DNA from: Triatoma infestans
Lineage: Eukaryota > Arthropoda > Insecta > Hemiptera > Reduviidae
DNA length: 64,000 nucleotides
Assembly (NCBI GenBank): GCA_011037195.1
Contig: JAAEAF010006874.1
Location: 35,001 to 99,000 of the forward strand
Direction: 5' to 3'
The translations under genes and the position numbers were made by a program. The notes beneath the pieces are model-generated. The model was not told where the DNA came from, did not search any database, and saw nothing but the letters and a program-made list of their open reading frames with translations. This document shows, one piece after another, positions 32,985-44,193 of the stretch. Within the stretch, counting starts at the first letter, position 1, and every line of letters starts with the position of its first letter.

Positions 32985-34768
32985 CTACTTTTCAACATAG
33001 TCCCCAACAACATTTATACACTTGTTCCATCGGTCTTCTAATTTTGTATGCCTCTGGCATAAAATTCTTTGGGTCGATCTCGTCGAAAGCCACTTTTGCA
33101 CCTGATTTTTAACTTCTTCATTGGACTGAAAATGTTTCCTACTTAGAGCCTCTTTAAGGAGTCCAAACAAATGGAAGTCCGATGAGGCGAGGTCTGGGCT
33201 GTAGGGGAGGGGATGTGGAAGGATCTCCCACTCCACTTTTTGAAGTGTTTCTTGAATTAACTGTGCCGTATGTGGGCGCGCGTTTTCATGAAGCAAAATC
33301 GCGTCTTTAGACAAGAGTCCACGACGTTTTGTTCGAATGGCAGGCCTTACTTTGTAAAGTGACCATATTATTATAATACTGGCTGTTGATGGTTAGTTGA
33401 TCTTCGATGATTTTCGAGATTCGAGGGAGGAAGTTACACCTTCAACCGGTAGTCCACTTGTTGCTCGTCACAAACACTTACACGGCCACTTTTAAACTGT
33501 TCTATCCATTTGTAAACGTTCGAACGGTTCAAACAATTACTTTTTTTTTTTTTTTTTTTTATTAATAAATCCACAAGTGTTAAAGGGATATGATGGTAGT
33601 CATAGAAAAGGTCGTTGAATGTCTTGTAAGGAGCTGCATCCCAGTGGAGGTACTCCCTAATTATTACTAAAATGCTAACAAAAAATACCAAAAATGCTAA
33701 GAAGTTAGATGGTCGCGCGCCAGTGGCGTTTCAGTCTCCTGGAACGGTTATGTGGAATAAAAAAAGAAGAGAATTGTTGGACTAAAGGGTTAGAATGGTT
33801 GGATATGAGGTCATGGAATTTCTTGTAACGTAATTTTATGAACTGATGGACAAAAGGGATTTTGAGGTCAGTGTGAAGGGTTAGGTTGGAAACATAGAAC
33901 AGGGCATTGGTAATTCTTCTGAGGGTTTTGGATTGAAAAGCTTGAATGCGATAGGAGTTGGAATGCTTGGTTGAACACCAGAGCTCTCATCAGAATGTCA
34001 AGAGGGGCTTTATAATAGTGTTGTAGATAAGGCTTTTGTTTTCAAGGGAAAGTTTATGGCGTCGGTCAAGTAGTCTCGAGAGAAGTTTGTAACGTCTGTT
34101 TAGTTCAAGTCTTTTTAATCGTGTATGCGGATTCCAAGTGAGTCTTTTGTCTAGATAAAGTCCTAAATATCGGACTTTGTCGACTGTCGGTATTATGGTC
34201 CCATGAAGGAGGTCCATGGGCGGGAGAGTAGCGCGACGGAGGGTGAAGGATGTGCATTTTCTTTTAGTGGGATTGACGTTTATTCTCCACCGGATAAGCC
34301 AGCCTTGTAGAGAGATGATATTGGATTGTAGTGCACGGGATGCGGAAACAGGATCGAGATTTGGAGCAATAGCACATGTGTCATCAGCGTAGGAATGAAG
34401 GATTGTTTTTTGGGTGGGAAGGGATATCTGCAGTATAGAAAATGAGCAAGGACACTGCCTTGCGGTACACCTGCATGAATTGGTAAGATAGAAGATCTGG
34501 AGGAGCCAGAACGAATCCAGAAGGAACGATCAGACAGGTATGATTTTAGGATCATATAGTAGGTAGAGGGAAGGACTCCCTTGAGCTTTCACAACAAACC
34601 TGCATGCCAAACCCGGTTAAACGCTTGAGCGATGTCCAGAAACCCCTTATACATTGAACATTCTTTCGTGGATTTCACTACCTATCAAAGGTATCAAACC
34701 CTCTGCAACAAAAAATCTAATTACTTAGCGCTGTTCTTCCGAGGTGCAATGCTCGAGCGGACACGCCA
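32985..34768 (-). pseudogene. Mariner transposase, disrupted
   Basis: Start MACPLEHCTSEEQR at 34768, an in-frame stop, then SEIHERMFNVY at about 34650. After the LINE insertion it resumes near 33540 with LNRSNVYKWIEQFKSGR (helix-turn-helix). The central part with the first catalytic Asp is deleted. The C-terminus (33314-32985) has LLHENARPHTA, where the family has HDN, so the second Asp is replaced by Glu, and YSPDLASSDFHLF with the third Asp. Not functional. Confidence 0.8.
33541..34648 (-). pseudogene. Jockey-like LINE, RT C-terminal half
   Basis: The minus-strand frames read FLDIAQAFNRVWHAGLL, then LKSYLSDRSFWIRSGSSRSS, IHAGVPQGSVLAHFLY and VRYLGLYLDKRLTWNPH with KSLIYNTIIKPLLTF: the order of RT blocks in Jockey-clade elements. 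The 3' end is an A-run (plus-strand T-run at 33541-33560). The insertion interrupts the mariner reading frame between SEIHERMFNVY and LNRSNVYKW. Confidence 0.82.
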
Positions 34769-34949
34769 TTGTTAACTGAATAGATTTGGTTATGTAGAGG
34801 TTATGCTTACCAAATACTCTCGAACAGCTGATGAGAAACTAAGTAAGTATAAAGATGCCAAATTGACGCACGAAAGTATTGTATTTGATTTAACAAACCG
34901 TTTCTGAGCTACAGCGATTTGCCTCGTTGCTTAAATAATGACCCTTGTA

Positions 34950-35857
34950 AGAAAAAAATGCAAAAAGATTGGTAGAAAAAGGTAAATTTGAGACGGTAAA
35001 AATTTCAAATTTGTACATCATATAGATTTTACTATGCTAGAAAACATCATTTTTTTATTTTTCATGCTCCCGCGACCCGAGTGTCATGCAAAACACTTAG
35101 GTTGAGATCATGTCAGTAGCTTGTTGCCAGATTGCAATGCTTTATCAGCTAAGTATTGCCACGATTGTGTAATACCACGATTGCCACGATTGTGCCACGA
35201 TTGTGTAATGAGTGTTGGCACAAATAAGATTAAATGTTTTACATAATATCATTTTTATCCAAAGAATCTGAATTTATTTACATATTTCAATAAAAATTCA
35301 ATTTCAAAAATCAACTACGTACAAATGCCAGTTCAACTCTTGAAATAATAATTTAAGAGTGTTTTTTTTACTAACCTCGGGAACTTTAGTGAGATGCTGT
35401 ATAGCTGATTATAGTATGATAATACTATCTTATTAATTATTAAAAAAAAAAAAAACAGCCTTATCGAGGAGCAAGCTTTCTGTTACTGGAATTCGTACTG
35501 ACGACAGCAAAATAATGGCAGCGACCTGTATATCCTATATAACATCATAACCAAACCAGGCATAAAGATATGAGTCATCCAATTGAAGAATAAATAATAA
35601 TTTCTTAAGCTTGATAGAAAAATTGAATAATTTCATTAACGTATTTTTATGATATTAGTCAACTTTTTTAAACATCTTATATCATTCCATTCTGGAAAAT
35701 TTAATTTTATTCTAAAGATATAATTCCTATATTATATGAAGAGTTTTTTTTGTGTTATCTCCACAATCGAAAGAATTGATCAAATACTGTATACTTTTAC
35801 TTTTCAATCAAGACAATTTTTAAAAAACTAAAATACGGCCACTTAAAAAAAAAAAAA
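34950..35857. other. AT-rich, nothing recognised
   Basis: A small local duplication of gattgtgtaat/ccacgattg lies near 35160-35205. No gene or known repeat was recognised. Confidence 0.5.
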
Positions 35858-36682
35858 TCTGGTGTGAAACACTCACACAACTTTCTCTACTCCAGTTCTC
35901 AAAATTATAATGACAGATTTATAAGTTTGATACAAATGTAATGAAATCGTCGAAAACTGAAAACAACTCTTGGTAAAAGCGCCACCTTCGGTTACTTAAT
36001 TTTCTTGAAACTCGAAATTTTGACCATCTATTTATTTCTAATTATTTTGTTTTAGTTGGTAGAATTGTATAATCAACTATGATAGCACATTAGAGAAAAA
36101 CATAACCCCGCCCCACCCCTAAAAGTGCCCTTAAATCAATTTTTCCAGAGAAATGTTTTAAATAAAAGTTATACGTCTTTGTATGTGTAGTTTATATAGG
36201 AAGTTTGAACAAAATCGTCGGGGCCATTTTTGAGAAAATCGCGAAAAAGTGAAAAAAAAAAATCATTTAATAAAGTGGTAAAGTAAACGCACTTCCGGTC
36301 ATCCGATATTTTTCAAACTTGGAATTTCTATAACAAATTTAATTCTCATTAGCACTATTTAGATGACAGAATTGTCTAATAAACTGAAATAGCACTTTAG
36401 ATGAAAACCTAACCCCACCCGTAACCCATAACTGCTCTTAAATGAATTTCCCCAGAGAAATGTTTCAAATAAAAGTTGTGTAGTTGATATACCTAGATTA
36501 AAGAAAATCACTTGAGCCATTTTTGAGAAAATCGCAAAAACGTAAAAAAAAAAAACTAGTAAAGTGGTACTTCCGGTTGAGGAATTTTGACGTATAACGT
36601 ACTGTCAGATCGCATGGTGATACCTAAACGTAATATCAAGTTTCAACTTTCTACGGTTTTTCGATTTTGAGCTATGCTGTTC

Positions 36683-36731
<49 letters not shown>

Positions 36732-36804
36732 GTGCAAACTCAATATCGATAATTTGATATGTTTACCTTATTTCCTCTTATTAGGAATAAGAGAATGTAA
36801 AAAA
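35858..36804 (+). mobile_element. HINE repeat copy L
   Basis: Starts tctggtgtgaaacactcaca, has a CA run at about 36693-36731 and ends attaggaataagagaatgta. Nearly full length. Together with copy M (minus, from 37746) it forms an inverted pair. Confidence 0.82.
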
Positions 36805-37484
36805 GATTGCGTTATTTTTAAATATCTGTTTATTTAATCTATTTATTTATCCAGTAATTCAGACATAATATCTTCATTCGTAAGAAATGCTTATTGATTT
36901 ACGAAAATTTAGTATTTATTATGTAAAAATCAAATGTGATAAAATCACAGAAACCAGCTGATTCATTTAAATTCAAAAAATACAATAATTTTTTTTAAAA
37001 AAAAAGGCCAATTCTTGACTCAGCTTTGTTGCTGATTGAAGCAACTATTTATGTACTATTGTAATATAAATCTATATTACTCATTAAATTTGAGTTTTAT
37101 TAATGTTGTTTTTAAAATATTAGTCATATATGTTTGTCATAAAATAATCTGTCAATAGGTTTATATTATTACACTATTGATTTATAAGTTTCGTTACAAG
37201 TAAGGAAAGAAGAAGTGATGGAATCTGGACAGATTTTTGAAATGATTGAATTTGAGAAATTACCTGCATAGTAATAATAATTCTCTCTTTCTCAGGAATA
37301 TTTTAGGATATTAACATATCATAATTCTCAGTTTCAATTACTGCTATAATACGATGTCTTATGTCATGTCAAGTTTTTTAAATTGACCTTATCATTTTGA
37401 AAATTAGATAACTATTTCAAGGTCCTCTGACATTTTTACTCGGTAAACATTTTGAAAATATGATATAAGAAAAATTTCTTTCAT
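36805..37484. other. AT-rich, nothing recognised
   Basis: No gene or known repeat recognised. Confidence 0.5.
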
Positions 37485-37757
37485 CTGAAACTGCTAATCA
37501 GTGAAAAAATCCAATCAACCTGAACAGCGATTATACTGAATGGTTTTAAAGTTAATTTACGTTTTTTTACTTTCTCTGAAACTGCTAATCAGTGAAAAAT
37601 CCAATAAACCTGAACAGCGATTATACTGAATGGTTTTTAAAGTTAATTTACGTTTTTTTACTTTCTCTGAAACTGTTAATCAGTGAAAAATCCAATAATC
37701 CTGAACAGCGATTATACTGAATGGTTTTTAAAGTTAATTTACGTTTTTTTACTTTCT
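37485..37757 (+). repeat. 91-bp tandem repeat, three units, at a HINE end
   Basis: Units start ctgaaactgctaatcagtga at 37485, 37576 and 37667 and are almost identical. Each unit ends tacgttttttactttctc, and the last 13 or so bases are the outermost bases of the adjacent HINE copy M. Flank plus element tip were therefore duplicated together. Confidence 0.9.
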
Positions 37758-38932
37758 CTTACTCCTAGTAAGAGGAAGTATTGTAATTGTGTCAAATTTT
37801 TGATATCGAGTTTTCACTGGAAATATCTGCTTTGAGGTCCTCTGAGTCCAAAAAAGTGTTTTTTAGCAAATGGTGTGTGTGTGTGTGTGTGTGTGTGAAC
37901 AGCATAGCTCAAAAACGAAAACCCGTAGAAAGTTGAAACTTGATATTACGTTTAGATATCACCACGGGATCAAACGATGCGTTATCTGTCAAAATTCCTC
38001 AACCGGAAGTACCACTTTACTAGTTTTTTTTTCTAAGTTTTTCCGATTTTCTTAAAAATGGCTCCGACGATTTTCTCTAAACTTGTTATATCAACCGCAC
38101 ATACAAAGAGCTACAACTTTTATTTGAAACATTTCTCCGGGAAAATTCATTTAAGGGCACTTCTGATGGAGGGGTGGGGTGGGGTTAGGTTTTCATCTTA
38201 ACTGCTATTTCAGTTTATTAGACAATTCTGTCATCTAAATAATGTTAATAAGAATTAAATATGTTGTTGAAATTTCGAGTTTGAAATAAATCGGATAACC
38301 GGAAGTGCGTTTTTTTTAACACTTTACTAAATGATTTTTTGACGTTTTCGAGTATGGTTATACATAACGGTCCCCCCTTCTCCTGGCTTTCTGCATTACA
38401 AATACACCCACCCTTTTATTACAGACCTAGCAGTCTTACTGTCATCGCACCCATGTATTTTGTTTTTTGTTTGTGTTTTATGTTATAATTTTTTTTCTCT
38501 TTATTTTTGTTTTGTTCCTGAAGAAGGCAAACAAAGTTTGTCGAAACGCCTACTTGTTAATTATTAATAAACAATTACCAAATTACTTTTGTTTTTTGTT
38601 TTTTACCTTGGAATTGGTCGAGAGGCCAACTAATTCTTGTGTTCAAATTTAAGGGTACTTTTAGGGGAGCGGTGGGGTTACGTTTTTCTCTAAAGTGCTA
38701 TCTATTATAGTTGATTATACAATTCTATCATCCAAAGAAAATTAATTAGAAAAAAATAGTTGGCTAAAATTCCGAGTTTCAAGGATATTAGTAAGCCGGA
38801 AGTGCGCTTTTACTGAACAGTTTTTTCAGTTTTCAATGGATTTCGTTATATTTGGTACACAAAAATTTGTCTGTTATAATTTTGAGAACTGGAGTAAGAG
38901 AAAGTTGTGTGTGTGTTTCACACCAGATTTTT
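37746..38932 (-). mobile_element. HINE copy M with foreign segment
   Basis: Starts ttttactttctcttactcct and ends gtgtttcacaccagattttt. GT run near 37873. About 130 bp of the expected second unit are replaced by an unrelated 296-bp segment (38353-38648). Confidence 0.8.
38353..38648 (+). repeat. Foreign segment inside HINE, hammerhead-like core
   Basis: Unrelated to HINE. It contains CTGAAGA (38518-38524), the 7-bp stem ggcaaac/gtttgtc with an AAA loop, and GAAA (38543-38546): a good match to the hammerhead core and stem II. The expected cleavage-site arm is not clear (cgcctac). No target duplication is visible because HINE sequence was lost at the junction. Confidence 0.45.
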
Positions 38933-39199
38933 TTCGGTGGAAAATTGATATGGGAGCATTTCGGAGGATTGCAATGAAGAGCTCACTCTCTCCCCCCCAA
39001 AGTGTCACTTCACAACTACAATGTATCATTTATCACTTATAAAATAATGAGGTACGTACATTAAAAGCAATGCTAGAATTGTAAATTTGAAAAAAAGTTA
39101 GTTAATTTGAAGTGTGTTTTTACATAATAAGCTTTCCAGAGATTCCGTCCTGCTTTTTTTTTTTAAACTTGGAATGCTGACCGCCAAGTTAGAAAGAGG
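38933..39199. other. Diverged HINE-like spacer
   Basis: Faint HINE words (ttagttaatttgaagtgtg, aaacttggaatgctgacc). Nothing else. Confidence 0.35.
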
Positions 39200-39470
39200 T
39201 CAGTGAAATGGGTATCACTATCTAGGTCAGTGTCCCCGTTTCGCCAATACTAAGTTCCGCATATTTCAAGGGCATGTTTGGCGAGTTGATTTTTAAGAAT
39301 GTCTTAAGATACTGCAGTCAGACTGGCATATTGCTGGGTGGAAGGCCTTTAAAGTGTAGACTGTACATTGGGACATCACCTTGTCCCATAAGATATGCCC
39401 TTTTCTTGTTGGGTCGGAATAAGAGCTATATTGGCTTAGATCCCACGCCTTCGGTTACCCATGGATGATA
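39200..39470 (+). pseudogene. I-like LINE 3' end fragment
   Basis: cagtgtccccgtttcgcc ... gatcccacgcctt ... gatgataataatgac aligns with the last 230 bp of the 26268-26800 element. It corresponds to CQCPRF and the following 3' region. The rest is missing. Confidence 0.7.
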
Positions 39471-39854
39471 ATAATGACATAACAAATCAATCCATTCCAA
39501 TATTGACTAATTGAATTTTATATTATTGAATTGAAAATTTTTATATTATTAACGAAGAATAGGATAAGAATAAGCGAGATTCACTTTCCTTGAATCTTAA
39601 AAAAGATTAAAATCTCTGGTATATGAATAATAATCATAGAGAATTCTGCACATTTAAAAACATGTGTTACAAATTAAACTCTAAAAAATTTTTTGTTTAT
39701 TTCAAGGCTGTTAATATGAATGAATGTGTCTCATTGAAATTATAAAAGTATGAATAACTATTTTTGGTGCAAGTTAGCTACAACGTTTTGCTAACATGAA
39801 CAACTCAATTTAATTTAACTTAAAATTATAGCTACCAAATGGTCCAAGTAGGTG
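39471..39854. other. AT-rich, nothing recognised
   Basis: No gene or known repeat recognised. Confidence 0.5.
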
Positions 39855-40065
39855 TCCCATTATCCTTTATACAGTTTACACGGTAAATATCCCGACTAAT
39901 CCTAAAACCTTCCTTTCCAACTATGTAGATGATACTGCTATACTCTCCTCAGACTCCGATCCCAGTGATATCCCATAGAAATATTCAGAATCATTTTATT
40001 ATTTTGGAGAGATGGTTTGAAAAATGGAAAATCAAACTGTACGAAAGCAAAAATCAACATGTAAC

Positions 40066-40514
40066 TGAAATGTTATTGGCGATGGTGTATTTGTGGTAGT
40101 TAGTTGTGGCGTGAGCGGTTTTGTAAAAGGGCTTGTAAGTCTATATATTTAAGAGGGAAGTAATAAGAATAATTAAGAAAACACTGGTAGATTAAATTCA
40201 ATATATTCTTTAAAGATATTTAAATGCTATTCAGTAACACAGCAATATTAATTAATTTACTGAATTTAGTTGGAATAAACTCTTATGTTATAACTTAAAA
40301 CTGGCACAGTCCTGATATGTTCTCCTCGGTGTCTACAACAAAAAAACTATTTTGAAGGAATGTCTTCTAATTGTTCGTTCAAATCCTCCCCTGTGAAGGG
40401 TAGGACAATGCTATCAAGTTCATGAACTCTAAAAGACAGTAGTTGTGGTCTTTTACCTGAAATGTCCTTTTGCAAGGGAATTGTCACGTATTCTTGATAT
40501 TTTTTCAAATTAAA
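40066..40514 (+). mobile_element. Partial LTR, family 2 (copy Y)
   Basis: tgaaatgttattggcgatgg ... gagcggttttgtaaaagggc matches the first 250 bp of the LTR at 52253-52759. The right half differs and the right end is lost at the HINE. It interrupts the Jockey frame. Confidence 0.6.
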
Positions 40515-40641
40515 TTTTTACTTTCTCTTACTCCTAGTGAGAGGAAGTATTGTAATCGTGTCAAATTTTCGATATCGAGTTTTCACCGGAAATATCCGTT
40601 TTGAGGTCCCCTGAGTCCAAAAAAGTGGTGTTTAGCAAATG

Positions 40642-40701
<60 letters not shown>

Positions 40702-41562
40702 GTATGTGTAAGTATGTATGTGAACAGCATAGCTCAAAAACGAAAAACCGTAGAAAACTGAAACTTAATATTCCGTTTAGCTATCACCATGCGATCTGAC
40801 TGTGCGTTATCTGTCAAAATTCCTCAACCGGAAGTACCACTTTACTAGTTGACTTTTTTACTTTTTTGCGTTTTTCTCAAAAATGGCTCCAAGGATTTTC
40901 TTTAAACTTGATACATCAACTACATATACAAGGAGCTACAACTTTTATTTGAAACATTTCTCTGGGAAAATTGATTTAAGGGCCCTTCTGGGGGAGGGGT
41001 GGGGTTAGGTTACCCTCTAAAGTGCTATTTCAGGTTATTAGACAATTCGGTCATTTAAATAATGTTAATTATAATTTAATATCTTGTTGAAATTCCGAGT
41101 TTGAGAAAAATCGGAAAACCGGAAGTGCTTTTGTTTTAACACTTTACTAAATATGTTTTTCACTTTTTCGCGATTTTCTCAAAAATGGCCCCGACGATTT
41201 TCTTGAAACTACACATATAAACTAAACATTCAAAGATCTACAACTTTTATATAAATCATTTCTCTGGGAAAATTCATTTAAGGGCACTTTTAGGAGAGAG
41301 GTAGGGTTACAGCTTCCTCTAAAGTGGTATCATACTTGATTATACAACTCTATCATCCAAATGAAATTAATTAGAAATAAATAGTTGGCCAAAATTCCGG
41401 GTGTGAAGAAAATCAGTAAACCGGAAGTGCGCTTTTACTGAATAGTTTTTTTCAGTTTTCGACAAATTTCATTAAATTTGGTACACAAACTATAAAATTT
41501 GTCAATTATAATTTTGAGAACTGGAGTAAGAGAAAGTTGTGTGAGTGTTACACACCAGATTT
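40515..41562 (-). mobile_element. HINE repeat, full-length copy N
   Basis: Starts tttttactttctcttactcc and ends gtgttacacaccagattttt. Long GT run at about 40644-40700, ACCGGAAGT words near 40827, 41119 and 41419. One of the best-preserved copies and a good reference for the family. Confidence 0.88.
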
Positions 41563-42127
41563 TTTTTTTATGTTTTCTTGCATCCATCACATTACCTTTA
41601 TCCTACGAAGAATTACTTCTCCCCTTCTCTACTACAGCTGTCCAGTCTCTGATGTCGTCCGCTACCTTGGATGTACATCGACAAAAGACTTACTTGGAAC
41701 CACCCCACGTGCCACCGCCTCAAAAGACAAGAAATGAACACTTGCTACATACAACTGAAACGACTCCTAGACAGAAGATCTAGAGTCTAGACTGTCACTA
41801 CAAAACAAACGATTAATTTGCCATTTACATGTCTGGACATATGGCATCGAACTGTGGGGTTTTCACCCAAGCGTTCCAACCACAATCACATCCAATCCCT
41901 GCAATCCAAGATCCTTCGAACAATAGTTAACGCTCCTTATTATGTTTCCAATCAAACCATCCACAATGATCTAAAAATCCCTTTTCTGCCACAAGTAACT
42001 ATAATTCTTGTAACTTATAACTAACAAGTCAGATATAAGAAATTCCATAGTACCATAGTCTCACACTCTAAGTCCTCTAGTCCGACGCCTCGCACCCTCC
42101 ACTCTACCCGACAATCCTCCTAGACGG

Positions 42128-42746
42128 TGTAATGACATGGCAAAGTCATTGACATCGGCAAAGTACGCCAAAGAAATAATCAACAAAGGGTGAAAACAGT
42201 AACAGTGTTGGCCGCCGACAGCCGCGGTCAACCAAACAAACACAAAGCCTTTTCATCAATTCTCACCTCAAAGGCAGGCACCGCGATAAGTATGGCCACT
42301 AAATAAGGTCAGAAAACTACGAAGGTCGCACAAGGCCGCACACTAATGTGTAAACAACAGCATATAAAAACCCTATGATATACGACGAAAGGATTATTAT
42401 ATCATCTACGACCAAACTATACACGAGCGGCAATTCACAGTTATATTCAACTTATCACTCTCTTGTATTCAGTTGTGCACTTTAGTTCGTTATTTTAACC
42501 ATTCTAAATTATCAGCTATTTATCTTCTATTTATTATTAAGTATTTTATTATAGTTATTAGTTACCATTTATCACGTTTAAATTATTGTTAAAATACAGT
42601 TTATTTTTATATAAAAAAACCGTTTAATAATTCGAGCACTAACTTCCAAATCTCTCGAACTAACTTCCGCCCTCTTCAAGACATCTGCTACTCCAGGAAT
42701 CACACAACAAACGATTCCATTACATCTCATATCTGATTCCATTACA
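42128..42746 (+). mobile_element. Solo LTR, family 1
   Basis: 619 bp with inverted termini TGTAATG...CATTACA and a 4-bp duplication acgg (42124-42127 and 42747-42750). It contains a TATA-like catataaaaacc near 42360 and an insect initiator-like word attcagttgtg near 42468. About the same sequence occurs inverted at 49623-50282. No internal gag/pol is nearby, so it is a solo LTR left by recombination. It splits the last codons of the Jockey frame. Confidence 0.85.
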
Positions 42747-42969
42747 ACGGCTTAAAAGTCAGTGGCCATCGCGACATTTTCTCTAGTGTCAATGCTAGTG
42801 GAAGTTGATTGCAGTACTACCACTGGGTAGTTTCTCAACTCTGTATTTTTTTGTTATATATATATTTTTATTTATTTTTTTTTCCTTTGTATATAATTTT
42901 TTTACATAGATCTTTATATTCGCTTATGGCACTATGTTGCCGTTATAAATTTCAAATAAAAAAAGGAAG

Positions 42970-43610
42970 AAAATATTAGAGCAACCGACAAAATTGTAGA
43001 AAGGCAGAATTCCAAGCTATTCAGAGTGAATACGATAGTCTATGTTGATTATTAACAAAAAATAAACGAAACTGTTCTGAAACAATTACACGAATTTCTA
43101 TTGTTGCAAAATTAATATAAGATTATTGTGAATGATTATTATTTATGAATGATATTAACACTTTTTTCAGGGTTTATTTGTATTAGATAAAGTAATTTTA
43201 TTATTGTAATACGAAAGTAATAACTATCGATATACATCAGAACTTCAACTGCCAAGTCATAGATGTGGCAGGGAAATACGAAAATATTCGAAAATGGGCA
43301 GGATTAACACCATACTTTTAGTGGGAAATCAATACATGATCATTTCATCTGTCAGAATGGCTGCAACAGATGGAAGGTTAAAGTATACTAAATGAAATTA
43401 GATTTACAAGTGAATACATAATAATTTTTATTAAAATAAAAACTATGATATATTTTAATAGGAGTAATAAAAAAAAAGTTCAGAATTGATCTAAGATATA
43501 AAAAACTTTATAAGTTTGTCTTCATCCTTCTGCCACCTTTTTAAGTACTTTTGATTGTTTTACAAATGTATAAATCCTTCGTTTGTTTGAGCAAAACCAA
43601 TGATTCTCTT
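42970..43610. other. AT-rich, nothing recognised
   Basis: No gene or known repeat recognised. Confidence 0.5.
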
Positions 43611-43992
43611 TTTTACTTTCTCTTACTCCCTCTCTTACTCCCTAGTAAGAGGAAGTATTGTAATTTTCGTTATCGAGTTTTCACCGGAAATATCCGTTTT
43701 GAGGTCCCCTGAGTCCAAAAAGTGGTTTTTAGCAAATGGTGTGTGTGTGTGTGTGTGTGTATGTGAACAGCATAGCTCAAAAATGAAAAACCGTAGAAAG
43801 TTGAAACTTGATATTCCGTTTAGGTATCACCATGGGATCTGACAGTACGTTATCTATCAAAATTACTCAACCGGAAGTACCACATTGCTAGTTTTTGTTT
43901 TTTTTACGTTTTTGCAATTTTCTCAAACGATTTTTTTTAAACGATTTTTTTTAAACTTCGTATATCAACCACCCATACAAAGAGCAACATTA
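43611..43992 (-). mobile_element. HINE copy O, truncated
   Basis: The outer 380 bp, from ttttactttctcttactccc through the GT run and aaccggaagtaccac to acccatacaaagagcaac, then cut off. Confidence 0.8.
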
Positions 43993-44193
43993 GTCGCCAG
44001 CGCAGCTTAGACCGCGAGAAGCGAGAATAGCTGTATAGACGAAGTCATGGCGTAGGCGTAAACAATAATAATTTAGTGAATGTTAAATACTTCATATTAT
44101 ATTTAATTTAAATAATATTGATTAACGTATCTAGCTTTCACCAAGGTTATTTATTTACAGCCTATCAAATAGTAGATGTAGATTGTTGTAGGG
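43993..44193. other. Unassigned
   Basis: A short GC-rich start (gccagcgcagcttagaccgc) then AT-rich. Nothing recognised. Confidence 0.4.

Larger units (their letters stand above)
32909..34947 (-). mobile_element. Mariner element split by a Jockey LINE
   Basis: Imperfect terminal inverted repeats (left cgtgggtcattcaataac, right on the reverse strand caagggtcattatttaag) adjoin TA at 32907-32908 and 34948-34949. The encoded transposase reads on the minus strand on both sides of a Jockey insertion at 33541-34648. Confidence 0.75.
39855..42968 (+). pseudogene. Jockey-like LINE, RT to 3' tail, split three times
   Basis: The RT block with NYVDDTAILSS (39935-39955) runs to about 40065. The frame continues near 41578 as CIHHITFILRR and DVVRYLG, then FTCLDIWHRTVGFSP and ILRTIVNAPYYVSNQTIHND up to NPPRR at 42127. 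It ends just after the solo LTR as LKSQWPSRHFL and stop (42747 on). A 3' UTR and short A-tail end near 42968. The interrupting insertions are an LTR (40066-40514), a HINE (40515-41562) and a solo LTR (42128-42746). YVDD replaces the usual YADD. Frameshifts make it non-coding. Confidence 0.78.

Noticed and set aside
37485..37757. CRISPR array
   Set aside because: Three head-to-tail 91-bp units without spacers in an animal-type genome. It is a tandem duplication.
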